In this document: piece by piece, positions 1 through 6,545 of the stretch
Position numbering within the stretch: the stretch's first letter is position 1
Layout of the letters: each line of letters opens with the position of its first letter
NCBI GenBank assembly: GCA_938038785.1
Contig: CALHTB010000110.1
Coordinates: forward strand, 1 to 35,282
Direction of reading: 5' to 3'
Source of the DNA: an uncultured Acidimicrobiales bacterium
GTDB taxonomy: Bacteria; Actinomycetota; Acidimicrobiia; Acidimicrobiales; SHLQ01
DNA: 35,282 bases
The notes under the pieces: generated by a model
Seen by the model: only the letters and a program-made list of their open reading frames with translations
Databases searched by the model: none
Told to the model about the DNA's origin: nothing
Position numbers and translations under genes: made by a program

Positions 1-577
1 CACCAATCCCCATGGGCTGACAGTTCGCTCCCAGGCTCGTCCAGTCGTCCGACGAGTTAACTCCAGCGTAGAAATCGATCCACCCCTGCTCGTCAATCAC
101 GAATTCTCCCGATAGTGGGCACAATCCGTTCGGGTAGAACGGCGTTATCGACATTCTGGATACTTCGTACCCGCGCATATCGACGGCATTGACGGTCTCG
201 ATATCAAACGAATCAGGTATGGCTATCTCGACCTGGTCGCGCCAGTCGACCGACAGAAACCATGGGTACGGCTCGCTGACCACGAAGGACTCCGGTTCGA
301 CCAGCTCATAGACCGTAGAGTTGTCGAATCGTGGCTCGAGCCAGCGTCGAAGGTCTTGCATGACCTGTACCTCGGACTGCGTCATGGCCGGTAGCTTGCC
401 CTGTGCAATTGGATCATGTTCAGGGTAGGGAAACTCTGACTCAGTTCCTGTTTGGGTATCCGCATCCTGCCCAACTGCTTCCATGCTCCCGCACGCGCTC
501 ACTACCAAGAGAGCGAAGGCAACGAGCATGCGTCGGCGGGGATTTTGAGTTTCGTCGGACGTTCGAGACTTTTTCAT
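1..577 (-). CDS. Putative lipoprotein, partial (C-terminus beyond window)
   Basis: An open frame on the minus strand starts with ATG at 577 and runs off the left edge without a stop, so about 192 codons are visible. The N-terminus has a basic stretch (KKSR..NPRRR), a hydrophobic core (MLVAFALLVVSACGS) and a lipobox VSAC, which predicts a lipid-anchored secreted protein with the modified Cys near residue 29. The rest is rich in Asp/Glu, Pro and Trp, with no domain I recognise. It lies just downstream of the protease stump that ends at 636 and may have been co-transcribed with it before the IS insertion. An alternative start is the internal ATG directly before the hydrophobic core. Seen: the frame and lipobox. 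Inferred: surface location. Function unknown. Confidence 0.72.
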   Translation of the reverse strand, partial: MKKSRTSDETQNPRRRMLVAFALLVVSACGSMEAVGQDADTQTGTESEFPYPEHDPIAQGKLPAMTQSEVQVMQDLRRWLEPRFDNSTVYELVEPESFVVSEPYPWFLSVDWRDQVEIAIPDSFDIETVNAVDMRGYEVSRMSITPFYPNGLCPLSGEFVIDEQGWIDFYAGVNSSDDWTSLGANCQPMGIG

Positions 578-635
578 CAACAAGGTCAATATCGCATAGA
601 TTGCTGTGAGGCTGCGTTCGCTATCGGCAAGCTGG

Positions 636-889
636 CTATCCAGTCTTTAGTGTGGCCCCTAGAGCGTCGAGAGCAGGTTCCATCGGTGTCATAGCAAGTC
701 GTATCTTGGTAGTACCGGGGCGGACTTGTTCTTTCGTCGTGACAAGGCAAAGCGAAGCCGAGCCGATAGCGATCTTGCCGGTGTCATCGGTTACCGGCCC
801 TCCGCTGCTTCCAGCGATAATTCGTGTGGCAGTTGGATTGTCCCGACGAGAACAGCCCCATTGATCAGGGTTCCCAGGAAGAAACGGCA
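636..889 (-). pseudogene. 3' remnant of a chymotrypsin/V8-like serine protease gene, cut by the IS element
   Basis: The last ~84 codons of a gene remain on the minus strand. They contain IIAGSSGGPV, matching the catalytic-serine motif G-x-S-G-G-P of S1-fold peptidases, followed by the usual DDTGKIAIGSAS strand. The His and Asp parts of the triad are absent. The frame continues into the IS end at 889/890, showing that the element interrupts the gene. I could not find the missing 5' part on the other side of the IS (minus strand beyond 2262). Either insertion was followed by an adjacent deletion, or that part diverged. The stump has no start of its own and should be inactive. The lipoprotein gene follows 58 bp downstream. 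Confidence 0.6.
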
Positions 890-917
890 GAGTCCCGTGG
901 AGTGGTGGGGTTCCGAG
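890..917 (+). repeat. IS256-family left terminal inverted repeat
   Basis: Begins GAGTCCCGTGGAGTGGTGGG and pairs with the reverse complement of 2234-2261 at 24 of 28 positions. It marks the boundary between the element and the protease remnant. Confidence 0.8.
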
Positions 918-933
918 TGTGATGCTCGGTGTG

Positions 934-2157
934 TTAGCCCTCGAGTTGGGGCTGGTTTGTAGTGTCGCACATGGCGGCGAGGTCGGCCATTGAGTTGTTC
1001 GACATGTAGCGCCGAGCAATGGCCCATTCTTCGTGCTGGTCAGAAAGCACAGCGCCGATCAATCTGATGGCTGCCCGGTCGTTGGGGAAGATCCCGATGA
1101 CGTTGGTGCGCCGTTTGATCTCTTTGTTCAAGCGTTCGAGCGGGTTGTTCGACCAGATTTTGCGCCAATGCGAATCGGGAAACGCGGTGAACGCGAGCAC
1201 GTCAGTGTTGGCGTCGTTCATGAGCTCTGCGGCCTTTGGGAACCGGCCGGTGAGCATGTCGGCAACTTCGTCCCACCGGGCTCGAACTTGTTCAGCGGTG
1301 TTGAGAGCGAAGATCGATCGGAACGCGGCAGCAACAAAGTCGGATTCGGCTTTTGGTATACGGGCGAGCAGGTTTCGTATGAAGTGCACGCGGCATCGCT
1401 GCCAAGAGCTTCCCGAGAAGCACGTGGTGATGGCTTTCTTCAATCCTTCATGAGCGTCAGAAATCACCAACCGCACACCAGACAATCCTCGGGCCTTGAG
1501 CGAGCGCAGGAACGCGATCCAGAACGTTGCGTCCTCGGAGTCGCCGATATCGACACCCAGGATCTCGCGTGACCCCTCGCTAGTGATCCCGGTTGCGACA
1601 ACAACTGCCCGAGATACGACCTGGCCCAATGCGTCGTCGCGGACATGGACATAGGTCGCGTCCAAATAGACGTACGGAAAGTTCGTATGACCCAAGGTGC
1701 GGTTCCGGAACGCTGCGACTCGTTCATCCAAAGCAGCACAGATTCGGGACACCTCCGATTTGGATATTCCGGTGTTGACTCCAAGCGCGGCGACGAGTTT
1801 GTCAACGCCGCGTGTGGAAACGCCGTTCACGTAGGCCTCCATCACGACTGCGTGCATGGCTTGATCGATCCGCCGGCGAGGTTCGAGGACTTCGGGAAAG
1901 AACGAACCCCGGTCGAACTTGGGGATCTTCAAGCTCAGATCGCCGGCAGTGGTCGACAGGGTTCTCGGCCGGTGGCCGTTGCGATGCGCGATCCGGTCGA
2001 TCGTTCGTTCCCAACGCTCGGCCCCGATCTCCTCGGTGGCTTCGGCTTCGATCAGTTCCTGCATCCCGAACTGGGACAGCTGACGGACAAGATCGGCTCC
2101 GTTTCCGTTTTCGAGCGCGAACATGATTTCGTTGATGGCAGACTCAGACAGAGTCAT
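934..2157 (-). CDS. IS256-family (Mutator-like) DDE transposase
   Basis: Encodes 407 residues, the normal length for this family. The start is ATG at 2157 because AAGGAGA (2165-2171) lies at ideal distance; an upstream in-frame start at 2193 has no such site. The DDE triad is visible: Asp166 in VYLDATYVHV, Asp234 in VISDAHEGL and Glu341 in NPLERLNKEIKRR. The family signature Cys-x2-His (WQRCRVHFIRN, residues 255-258) lies between the second Asp and the Glu. Upstream residues 1-150 carry the helical DNA-binding part. No frameshift or stop is seen, so the element may still be active. It moves the IS by a copy-out mechanism typical of the family. Confidence 0.95.
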   Translation of the reverse strand: MTLSESAINEIMFALENGNGADLVRQLSQFGMQELIEAEATEEIGAERWERTIDRIAHRNGHRPRTLSTTAGDLSLKIPKFDRGSFFPEVLEPRRRIDQAMHAVVMEAYVNGVSTRGVDKLVAALGVNTGISKSEVSRICAALDERVAAFRNRTLGHTNFPYVYLDATYVHVRDDALGQVVSRAVVVATGITSEGSREILGVDIGDSEDATFWIAFLRSLKARGLSGVRLVISDAHEGLKKAITTCFSGSSWQRCRVHFIRNLLARIPKAESDFVAAAFRSIFALNTAEQVRARWDEVADMLTGRFPKAAELMNDANTDVLAFTAFPDSHWRKIWSNNPLERLNKEIKRRTNVIGIFPNDRAAIRLIGAVLSDQHEEWAIARRYMSNNSMADLAAMCDTTNQPQLEG

Positions 2158-2233
2158 CGGCGTATCTCCTTGTGCAATTTTGTCGTTACACAACGAGCCT
2201 CACGCCGGTGACTCACCTAACGGTGGACCCCCG

Positions 2234-2261
2234 CCCGAAACCCCACCACGCCAAGGGACTC
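2234..2261 (-). repeat. IS256-family right terminal inverted repeat
   Basis: Read on the minus strand it begins GAGTCCCTTGGCGTGGTGGG, matching the other end. It lies about 77 bp upstream of the transposase start, leaving room for the transposase promoter between repeat and gene. Confidence 0.8.
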
Positions 2262-2502
2262 ATACGTCGGAGTGCGTGAACAACACCGGATGTAGGGCCA
2301 AGACAGGGATTGGGCGACACGTGCGCAAATCAACCTTCTCGTCCGAAACAGTGACACGAGAATAACGCCTACGCCGCAAGACAGCTTGGTACAACTCATA
2401 GTTCGGCTAAGTCAGTCAGCCGGGGCGATACCCCAAGCTCGATGGTCTTACAACACAACACGATGGGCGAGTGCTGGTCACTCTATTGACCGGAGGAAAC
2501 CT

Positions 2503-3405
2503 TTGAAAGGGAAGCGGCAAAGACCACAGGGCTTCGGGGTAGACGACCGAGGCCTGAAAGAATGCGGTTTATGCGGTGAGCGGGTTTCTGGAAAGTTGAG
2601 CAAGACTCATGTCCCGCCGCAATGCGCTGGGAACACGGGTGAAGCGATTCTGCGCTATCGGCTTGAAGTAGTCGATGGCCGTATGGTTCCAGGTAGGCGC
2701 GATAAGGGTGGAATCTGGTTCCGTGGACTCTGCGGGACCTGCAACTCGGCAGCGGGGCATTTCGACGACGCATATGGGGCGTTCGTCAAGCTCTTGCCCG
2801 TGCCAGACGAAGTGCATCAAGATTTGTGGCTACCAGGCAACAAAGTAGATGTTCTCAACGGTCCGATTCGGCCCGGAGCTATCGCTCGATCGATTTTGTT
2901 CGGAGCGTTTGCCCTCAATCCACTGCTACGGACCGCGATACCCGCCATTGCTTCGAATTTGCTCAACGACAAACCAATCCATTTGGCATCTCATTGCCAA
3001 CGGCTGTCGATAGCGAACGCCGTTGGCTCAGCTTGCCGCGTTCATGGTCTCGTTAGTTACCTCGACCCCTATGGGCAGCAGGTCCACGGGAAGGCTCCGA
3101 GCACTATCTCTTCGGCCGCAGTCCATCTTCGTCCCTTGGCCTGGATGCTTGATACGGATGACTCGTATGGGCTGCCAGATACCCAAGGGTGGATCAACAT
3201 CTCGTCTTGGCTTCTTGCCGATCCGGACGAAGTCTTACCAGCCCCACTCGCTGTACCTAGACTCCCGCCTGTTGATCTAGAGATGGCCGATTCGTGGATT
3301 CTTGGCGTATCCGACGAGGCAACCCTCATGGTCGAAGGCGTCGCGTCCTTCATTGGGGCGAGAAGCTTCACGCTCGGAGGGATTCCAGTGGCACCGTCCT
3401 CATGA
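2503..3405 (+). CDS. HNH-like zinc-finger protein, function unknown
   Basis: A 300-residue product. The start is set at TTG 2503 because GGAGG at 2492-2496 lies 6 nt upstream; an in-frame ATG at 2386 has no ribosome site. Residues 21-41 read CGLCGERVSGKLSKTHVPPQ followed by Cys, and residues 77-81 read CGTCN. The CxxC / HVPP / CxxCN layout is typical of small HNH or treble-clef nucleases, where the His before PP serves catalysis or zinc binding. The remaining ~210 residues match nothing I know. It stands alone beside an IS and an orphan ATPase, in a region that looks acquired, so a defence or mobile-element role is possible but unproven. No signal peptide or TM segment. Confidence 0.72.
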   Translation: MKGKRQRPQGFGVDDRGLKECGLCGERVSGKLSKTHVPPQCAGNTGEAILRYRLEVVDGRMVPGRRDKGGIWFRGLCGTCNSAAGHFDDAYGAFVKLLPVPDEVHQDLWLPGNKVDVLNGPIRPGAIARSILFGAFALNPLLRTAIPAIASNLLNDKPIHLASHCQRLSIANAVGSACRVHGLVSYLDPYGQQVHGKAPSTISSAAVHLRPLAWMLDTDDSYGLPDTQGWINISSWLLADPDEVLPAPLAVPRLPPVDLEMADSWILGVSDEATLMVEGVASFIGARSFTLGGIPVAPSS

Positions 3406-3551
3406 CGATCGTTTTGTATCAAGGCGGAGGAACTCGTCGCTGCAGACTTGAGATCTATCTCGCAGCAAAATCAATACTTCGCAAGCAGTGTGGGCTGCAG
3501 GCGCTTTTGTGTGTGGGCTGGCCAAAACCGTGGCAAATTCGGCCCTTCCAG

Positions 3552-3577
3552 CTCAACGAAGACGGCCAGGTGGTAAA
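3552..3577 (+). repeat. Direct repeat, left copy, flanking the AAA ATPase gene
   Basis: The 26-bp segment around GGCCAGGTGGTAAA agrees at 22 of 26 positions with 4925-4950, in the same orientation. The two copies bracket the ATPase gene. They may be the traces of an insertion or of a duplicated gene end. Confidence 0.4.
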
Positions 3578-3584
3578 TCCCCCA

Positions 3585-3614
3585 CAGACAGACAGACAGA
3601 ACAGACAGACAGAC
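3585..3614 (+). repeat. CAGA tetranucleotide microsatellite
   Basis: About seven CAGA units in 30 bp, broken once by an extra A (CAGACAGACAGACAGA, then ACAGACAGACAGAC). It lies in the intergenic stretch 3406-3625, just past the 3' end of the ATPase gene. No other function is visible there. Confidence 0.85.
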
Positions 3615-3625
3615 TTACGCACAAC

Positions 3626-4798
3626 TCACTCACCGGTGATGTCGCTAGTGAGCTTTCGTTGGAACTCCTCGAATTGGGGAGTTGTTCGTAGATGGTCTCG
3701 AATGGCGGTATCGGTGAAAGAGACTCGCTTCGTGCCGTTGGCGAAGATGACGTCAGCCGCGATGAGCTTGTGTCGGTACTGGTACGCGTAGTTGAGGTCG
3801 CGGCCCATTCGTTCAGCGATGTCGTCGATTTTTGAAACGTCGCCAGCGTCGACGGCCATAGCCATGAGAAACGTTCTTTCGACGGGGGTCATGTCGTTCA
3901 GGAGTGTGTCAGCAACGGTCCGCCCGAAGATGGCGTATGCCTTTTCGGCCGCCGAGGCGACGGCGGTTTCGCTCACGTTCGCCGAGGGACTCTTACGAAG
4001 GTGCTTCCAGAGTTGGAAGCCGAGCAGTTGAGCGAAGTACGGAGCTCCTCGTGTTTCTACGACTATCTGGTTTTTGGCGTCGTGAGAGAATGTGACGCCA
4101 TGCTTGGCGAATGGTTCAGTAACCGCCCTGAGGGTGTCTTCGGTGTTGAGCCTGCCAAGTGTTCGGCGGTCCATTCGTTGGAGGAACGTGGCTTTGATGT
4201 TGTCGGCTTCTAGTTCGGCTGCAAGCGAGGGCAGCGACGCGACGGCGATCACGACGGGGAGCTGTTCGCTTTCGGCGATTATCTGATGGTCGTCGCCTAG
4301 CGCTCGCAGCGTGTCGACGTTCGCGGTTTGGATTTCATCGATGATGAGCGCGACTCCCGTTTGGTGTTCGGCCAAGGTTGTGGCGTAGGCGCGGAGAGCG
4401 TCACGAAAACGAATTGTTGGTTGCTCGTCGGAGTCGTTCACTTCGGCTGTGACGCCGACCCCGAAGGCGCTTACTCCTGTGATGGTTCGTTTGGCGTCAG
4501 CACCGACGAACTCTGCGTGATCTGCAATAACCGCTTCGGTAAGGGCTTGGAGCCAGTCTCCTTGAACTGCCGAGGTGCGAACGGTCTTCCAGCCTTGCGT
4601 TCGGGCGATGTCTCGTAGCCGGTCGAGGGCGACGGTTTTCCCGATGCCTCGTGGTCCTAACAGCAGGAGTGCTGTTGACGGATGTTGAGGCGATTCGAGC
4701 GCATCTTCGAAGTCTTCGAAGATGTCTTCGCGTCCGACGAGTACGGGCGGTTGTTTGCCGTATCCGGGTGCGAACGGGTTTCGCCGCGGAAGTTCCAT
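3626..4798 (-). CDS. Orphan AAA+ ATPase (ORC/Cdc6-like AAA_16 type) with winged-helix-like C-terminus
   Basis: A 390-residue protein starting with MELPRRNPFAPGYG. After the typical VGRE entry motif (residues 21-24) comes Walker A GPRGIGKT (48-55) and Walker B LIIDEIQ (151-157). An arginine-containing sensor region lies near LQRMDRRTLG. The last ~100 residues look like a winged-helix DNA-binding domain (DDIAERMGRDLNYAYQYRHKL then VSFTDTAIRDHL). Proteins of this build bind DNA or partner enzymes through ATP-dependent switching; the client is unknown. The start at 4798 is preferred over an in-frame ATG at 4825 because a good promoter overlaps the latter. The gene stands alone; short direct repeats flank it. 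Confidence 0.8.
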   Translation of the reverse strand: MELPRRNPFAPGYGKQPPVLVGREDIFEDFEDALESPQHPSTALLLLGPRGIGKTVALDRLRDIARTQGWKTVRTSAVQGDWLQALTEAVIADHAEFVGADAKRTITGVSAFGVGVTAEVNDSDEQPTIRFRDALRAYATTLAEHQTGVALIIDEIQTANVDTLRALGDDHQIIAESEQLPVVIAVASLPSLAAELEADNIKATFLQRMDRRTLGRLNTEDTLRAVTEPFAKHGVTFSHDAKNQIVVETRGAPYFAQLLGFQLWKHLRKSPSANVSETAVASAAEKAYAIFGRTVADTLLNDMTPVERTFLMAMAVDAGDVSKIDDIAERMGRDLNYAYQYRHKLIAADVIFANGTKRVSFTDTAIRDHLRTTPQFEEFQRKLTSDITGE

Positions 4799-4804
4799 AC
4801 CTTC

Positions 4805-4833
4805 ATTAAGACGAATTAAATGCATTAAGTCAA
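4805..4833 (-). promoter_or_regulatory. Candidate leaderless promoter of the AAA ATPase gene
   Basis: On the minus strand TTGACT (4833-4828), a 17-bp spacer and CTTAAT (4810-4805) are followed 6 nt later by the ATG at 4798. That spacing puts the transcript start on the first base of the start codon, a pattern common in Actinobacteria. The spacer also contains the near-palindrome TTAATGCATTTAA, a possible operator. No Shine-Dalgarno site is seen before the ATG, consistent with leaderless translation. Confidence 0.4.
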
Positions 4834-4924
4834 GTAAGAACGTTAAGAACCGCTGCGATCAGGTACTGAACAGGCCGAAATCCGTGTGGGCTGCCCTTCG
4901 AGGCCACCGAACCGATGCTGAATT

Positions 4925-4950
4925 CTCAACGCTGAAGGCCAGGTGGTCAA
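4925..4950 (+). repeat. Direct repeat, right copy, flanking the AAA ATPase gene
   Basis: Contains GGCCAGGTGGTCAA and matches 3552-3577 at 22 of 26 positions. It lies upstream of the ATPase gene. The surrounding stretch 4834-5124 has no convincing gene; it holds this repeat and the two hairpins at 4991-5014 and 5070-5097. Confidence 0.4.
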
Positions 4951-4990
4951 AACTACACACACAGAACAAACTCATTCGAGAGTCAGAACG

Positions 4991-5014
4991 AACCCGAACC
5001 CAACGGTTCGGGTT
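4991..5014. terminator. Strong hairpin, likely terminator
   Basis: Perfect 10-bp stem AACCCGAACC / GGTTCGGGTT with a CAAC loop. On the plus strand it is followed by TGTGCGTTTT. It lies past the end of the minus-strand cluster 5125-6439 and before the ATPase promoter, so it most likely insulates these units. Confidence 0.5.
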
Positions 5015-5069
5015 TGTGCGTTTTCGACCTACGACAAGCGACCGCCATACAAAGGCCCACATTTGTACC

Positions 5070-5097
5070 CTGACCCCTTTTTGCGAAAAGGGGTCAG
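5070..5097. repeat. Perfect 12-bp inverted repeat (REP-like hairpin)
   Basis: CTGACCCCTTTT and AAAAGGGGTCAG enclose a 4-base TGCG loop. It lies 28 bp downstream of the small TM reading frame on the minus strand. It may act as a terminator or be a copy of a dispersed palindromic repeat; only one copy is seen in this window. Confidence 0.7.
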
Positions 5098-5124
5098 ACC
5101 CTCTCGCGCTCATCTCAAACTTCG

Positions 5125-5208
5125 CTAGTAGGCCAAATAGATGAAAACGACAATGCCCCCGAAGAGCAAAATGAACATGAGGAAGCCGAGGCGCTGAGAC
5201 ACGCGCAA
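5125..5208 (-). CDS. Possible 27-residue single-TM peptide, or read-through tail of the preceding gene
   Basis: A TTG start at 5208 would give MRVSQRLGFLMF followed by a strongly hydrophobic helix (ILLFGGIVVFIYLAY) and a TAG stop. The frame is the same as the gene that ends with TGA at 5214-5212, with only one codon (GAT) between TGA and TTG. It could be a separate membrane peptide made by re-initiation, a tail reached by TGA read-through, or the end of a longer gene broken by a nonsense mutation. No clear ribosome site is seen. The hydrophobic profile is real; its expression is a guess. Confidence 0.3.
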   Translation of the reverse strand: MRVSQRLGFLMFILLFGGIVVFIYLAY

Positions 5209-5211
5209 ATC

Positions 5212-5532
5212 TCATCTCGGCTCGCGCCTTCTGCGAACCCATTGTCCGGCCACCCAACCAAGCGTAAGTAGTCTGTCGTCCATGAGCGGCTTGGCGATGA
5301 TTGGCAGGGTTGGGATGGCGTGCGCTCCTGGCGCTCGATCGAGGACGACCTCCACATCGCTGCTGAACATAACGGGTTGGGCAAGATTGCACTCCGCTTC
5401 GAGCTTCGCCAGGGTCCGCACCCCGAGCACTGGCGAGCAAGTGTCTCGATCACGATCGCGGCGGGTGAACAACTCAGTGCACTTGTCGCTGACGTCGCGC
5501 AATTCTGCGGATAAGGCGCCACTGCGGAACAC
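5212..5532 (-). CDS. Hypothetical protein, possibly truncated by an in-frame TGA
   Basis: A 106-residue product from GTG 5532. No family recognised. The first half is charged (ELRDVSDKCTELFTRRDRD), the second ends in WVAGQWVRRRREPR. The same frame stays open upstream past the stop of the preceding gene, but no ATG, GTG or TTG with a ribosome site is available there, so the start is uncertain. Directly after its TGA the frame continues into a TM helix (5125-5208). The basic RRRREPR end followed by that helix looks like the normal border of a tail-anchored protein, which makes a recent nonsense mutation or read-through worth considering. It lies 50 bp behind the two-TM protein gene. Confidence 0.45.
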   Translation of the reverse strand: MFRSGALSAELRDVSDKCTELFTRRDRDRDTCSPVLGVRTLAKLEAECNLAQPVMFSSDVEVVLDRAPGAHAIPTLPIIAKPLMDDRLLTLGWVAGQWVRRRREPR

Positions 5533-5582
5533 CAGCAGCTGGTCGGCAATGTGACGGACTGAAAGACCAACGAACCGACGGT

Positions 5583-5990
5583 CTAACCGGTCGCTCCTAG
5601 GGAGTCGGCCACGTTTCGGACAAACTCGGTTTCCCGCTCCGTTAGCTCACCACCTCGGGCCAAGTCGTAACCCGACTCCGCGACGAACATGAGGCGCCCG
5701 ACTTCAGCGGACTCGATCAACCTTCCGTCAAGTCGGATCTCAGAGATCCTCTCGCGTCGAACAAGCGGGAATCCGAAGCGAGCGGACCTCCAAATGAACT
5801 TGCGCGAGATGAGCATGTAGTACGGCGAACTCGCGAGGATGAGCAGAATCGCAGCTGCCAGCCCGGCAGAGACGCTTCGCCCGAAGGCATCTAGCCCCCC
5901 GAAACCGAAAACCGCCGCGGCAAGCAACACGACAGCCAGCCAGAAGAAGACGGCAACAAGGAACGGTGTCCATTTGCTGAGTGCGATCAT
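5583..5990 (-). CDS. Small two-TM membrane protein
   Basis: A 135-residue product. The ATG at 5990 lies only 5 nt after the TAA of the lipoprotein gene (5998-5996), so the two are probably translationally coupled; upstream in-frame starts would overlap that gene for 87 bp. Two hydrophobic helices (TPFLVAVFFWLAVVLLAAAV and a second at about residues 42-62) are followed by a ~70-residue cytosolic part rich in charged residues (RRERISEIRLDGRLI, GGELTERETEFVRNVADSLG). The tail resembles the short beta-rich PH-like modules found behind paired TMs in other bacteria, but I cannot confirm this. Function unknown; with the upstream lipoprotein it may form a small envelope complex. Confidence 0.65.
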   Translation of the reverse strand: MIALSKWTPFLVAVFFWLAVVLLAAAVFGFGGLDAFGRSVSAGLAAAILLILASSPYYMLISRKFIWRSARFGFPLVRRERISEIRLDGRLIESAEVGRLMFVAESGYDLARGGELTERETEFVRNVADSLGATG

Positions 5991-5995
5991 CAGGA

Positions 5996-6439
5996 TTACG
6001 GGTAGTTTCCGTCGGCACCGACTAGGGAACAGGGGTCCTCGGCGCAGAACGGCCAAGGATCTTCGGGACCAAGCCAAATTGGCTCTAGGAGTCCGAGCGC
6101 CAGCACGCGAGACTTCAGAACCTCCCGGTCCGCAGTATCGACCACTGGCTGGAAGATCACCTGAACGTAGATCGCGTCCGAAGGCCCCCCTTGGGTTTTC
6201 ACAGACACCGAACGGGCATTGAAGTCTTCAGAAAGGCGTTCACCGTTCTCGACTGAAATATCCTTGATGATCGTCAGTTGCCGATCGGCCTCTAACCTAT
6301 CGCCGTCGAGCACAAGCACCGCCGCTCGCGCATTCTCCACCGATGCGCTACCTCTCTCAGGGAGGTCGTCAGCCTGTGTGAAGGCACAACCCGAAAGGCA
6401 GACGCTAAGAATCATTACGCAAAGCCCGTACGTTCTCAC
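5996..6439 (-). CDS. Putative lipoprotein, function unknown
   Basis: A 147-residue product beginning MRTYGLCVMILSVCLSGCAF, a typical lipoprotein signal with lipobox LSGC (Cys18). GTG 6439 is chosen because it gives the cleanest signal peptide; TTG 6466 in the same frame is possible and adds nine residues. The mature part contains a beta-rich stretch (AAVLVLDGDRLEADRQLTII, DAIYVQVIFQPVV) and ends with two Cys (FCAEDPCSLVG) that could form a disulfide outside the cell. The downstream two-TM gene starts 5 nt after its stop. No domain assigned. Confidence 0.68.
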   Translation of the reverse strand: MRTYGLCVMILSVCLSGCAFTQADDLPERGSASVENARAAVLVLDGDRLEADRQLTIIKDISVENGERLSEDFNARSVSVKTQGGPSDAIYVQVIFQPVVDTADREVLKSRVLALGLLEPIWLGPEDPWPFCAEDPCSLVGADGNYP

Positions 6440-6545
6440 TGGCCCGCGACCCAACCACCCAGCCAAGCGATAAGGGTGAGATTCTTGCGATCCTGCATGC
6501 TGTTGAGTCGGTGGCCTTCGAGTCGCTCTTTAGCGCAATGACGTA

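Larger units (their letters stand above)
890..2261. mobile_element. Complete IS256-family insertion sequence
   Basis: The element is about 1.37 kb and contains one transposase gene on the minus strand. Its ends are 28-bp imperfect inverted repeats (890-917 and 2234-2261) that agree at 24 of 28 positions, both tips reading GAGTCCC inward. Size, single ORF and DDE transposase type fit the IS256 family. Flanking bases (882-889 aaacggca; 2262-2269 atacgtcg) do not form the expected 8-9 bp target duplication. This suggests a rearrangement or deletion on one side after insertion. The left side sits in a serine protease gene remnant. Confidence 0.85.

Noticed and set aside
1019-2211. Plus-strand frames opposite the IS transposase
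   Set aside because: They are shadows of the transposase, whose DDE motifs are on the minus strand.
2262-2502. Missing 5' half of the serine protease beyond the IS
   Set aside because: The minus-strand translation in all frames shows no His or Asp triad motif or signal peptide, so I could not support it. Nothing else is seen in this stretch apart from the ribosome site of the HNH-like gene.
3585-3614. Possible CRISPR array
   Set aside because: It is a simple CAGA microsatellite without spacers. No other repeat-spacer pattern is present in the window.
4859-5440. A 193-codon minus-strand frame spanning the two hairpins
   Set aside because: It runs through both strong hairpins, has Arg/Ser-rich composition and overlaps the better candidate at 5212-5532.
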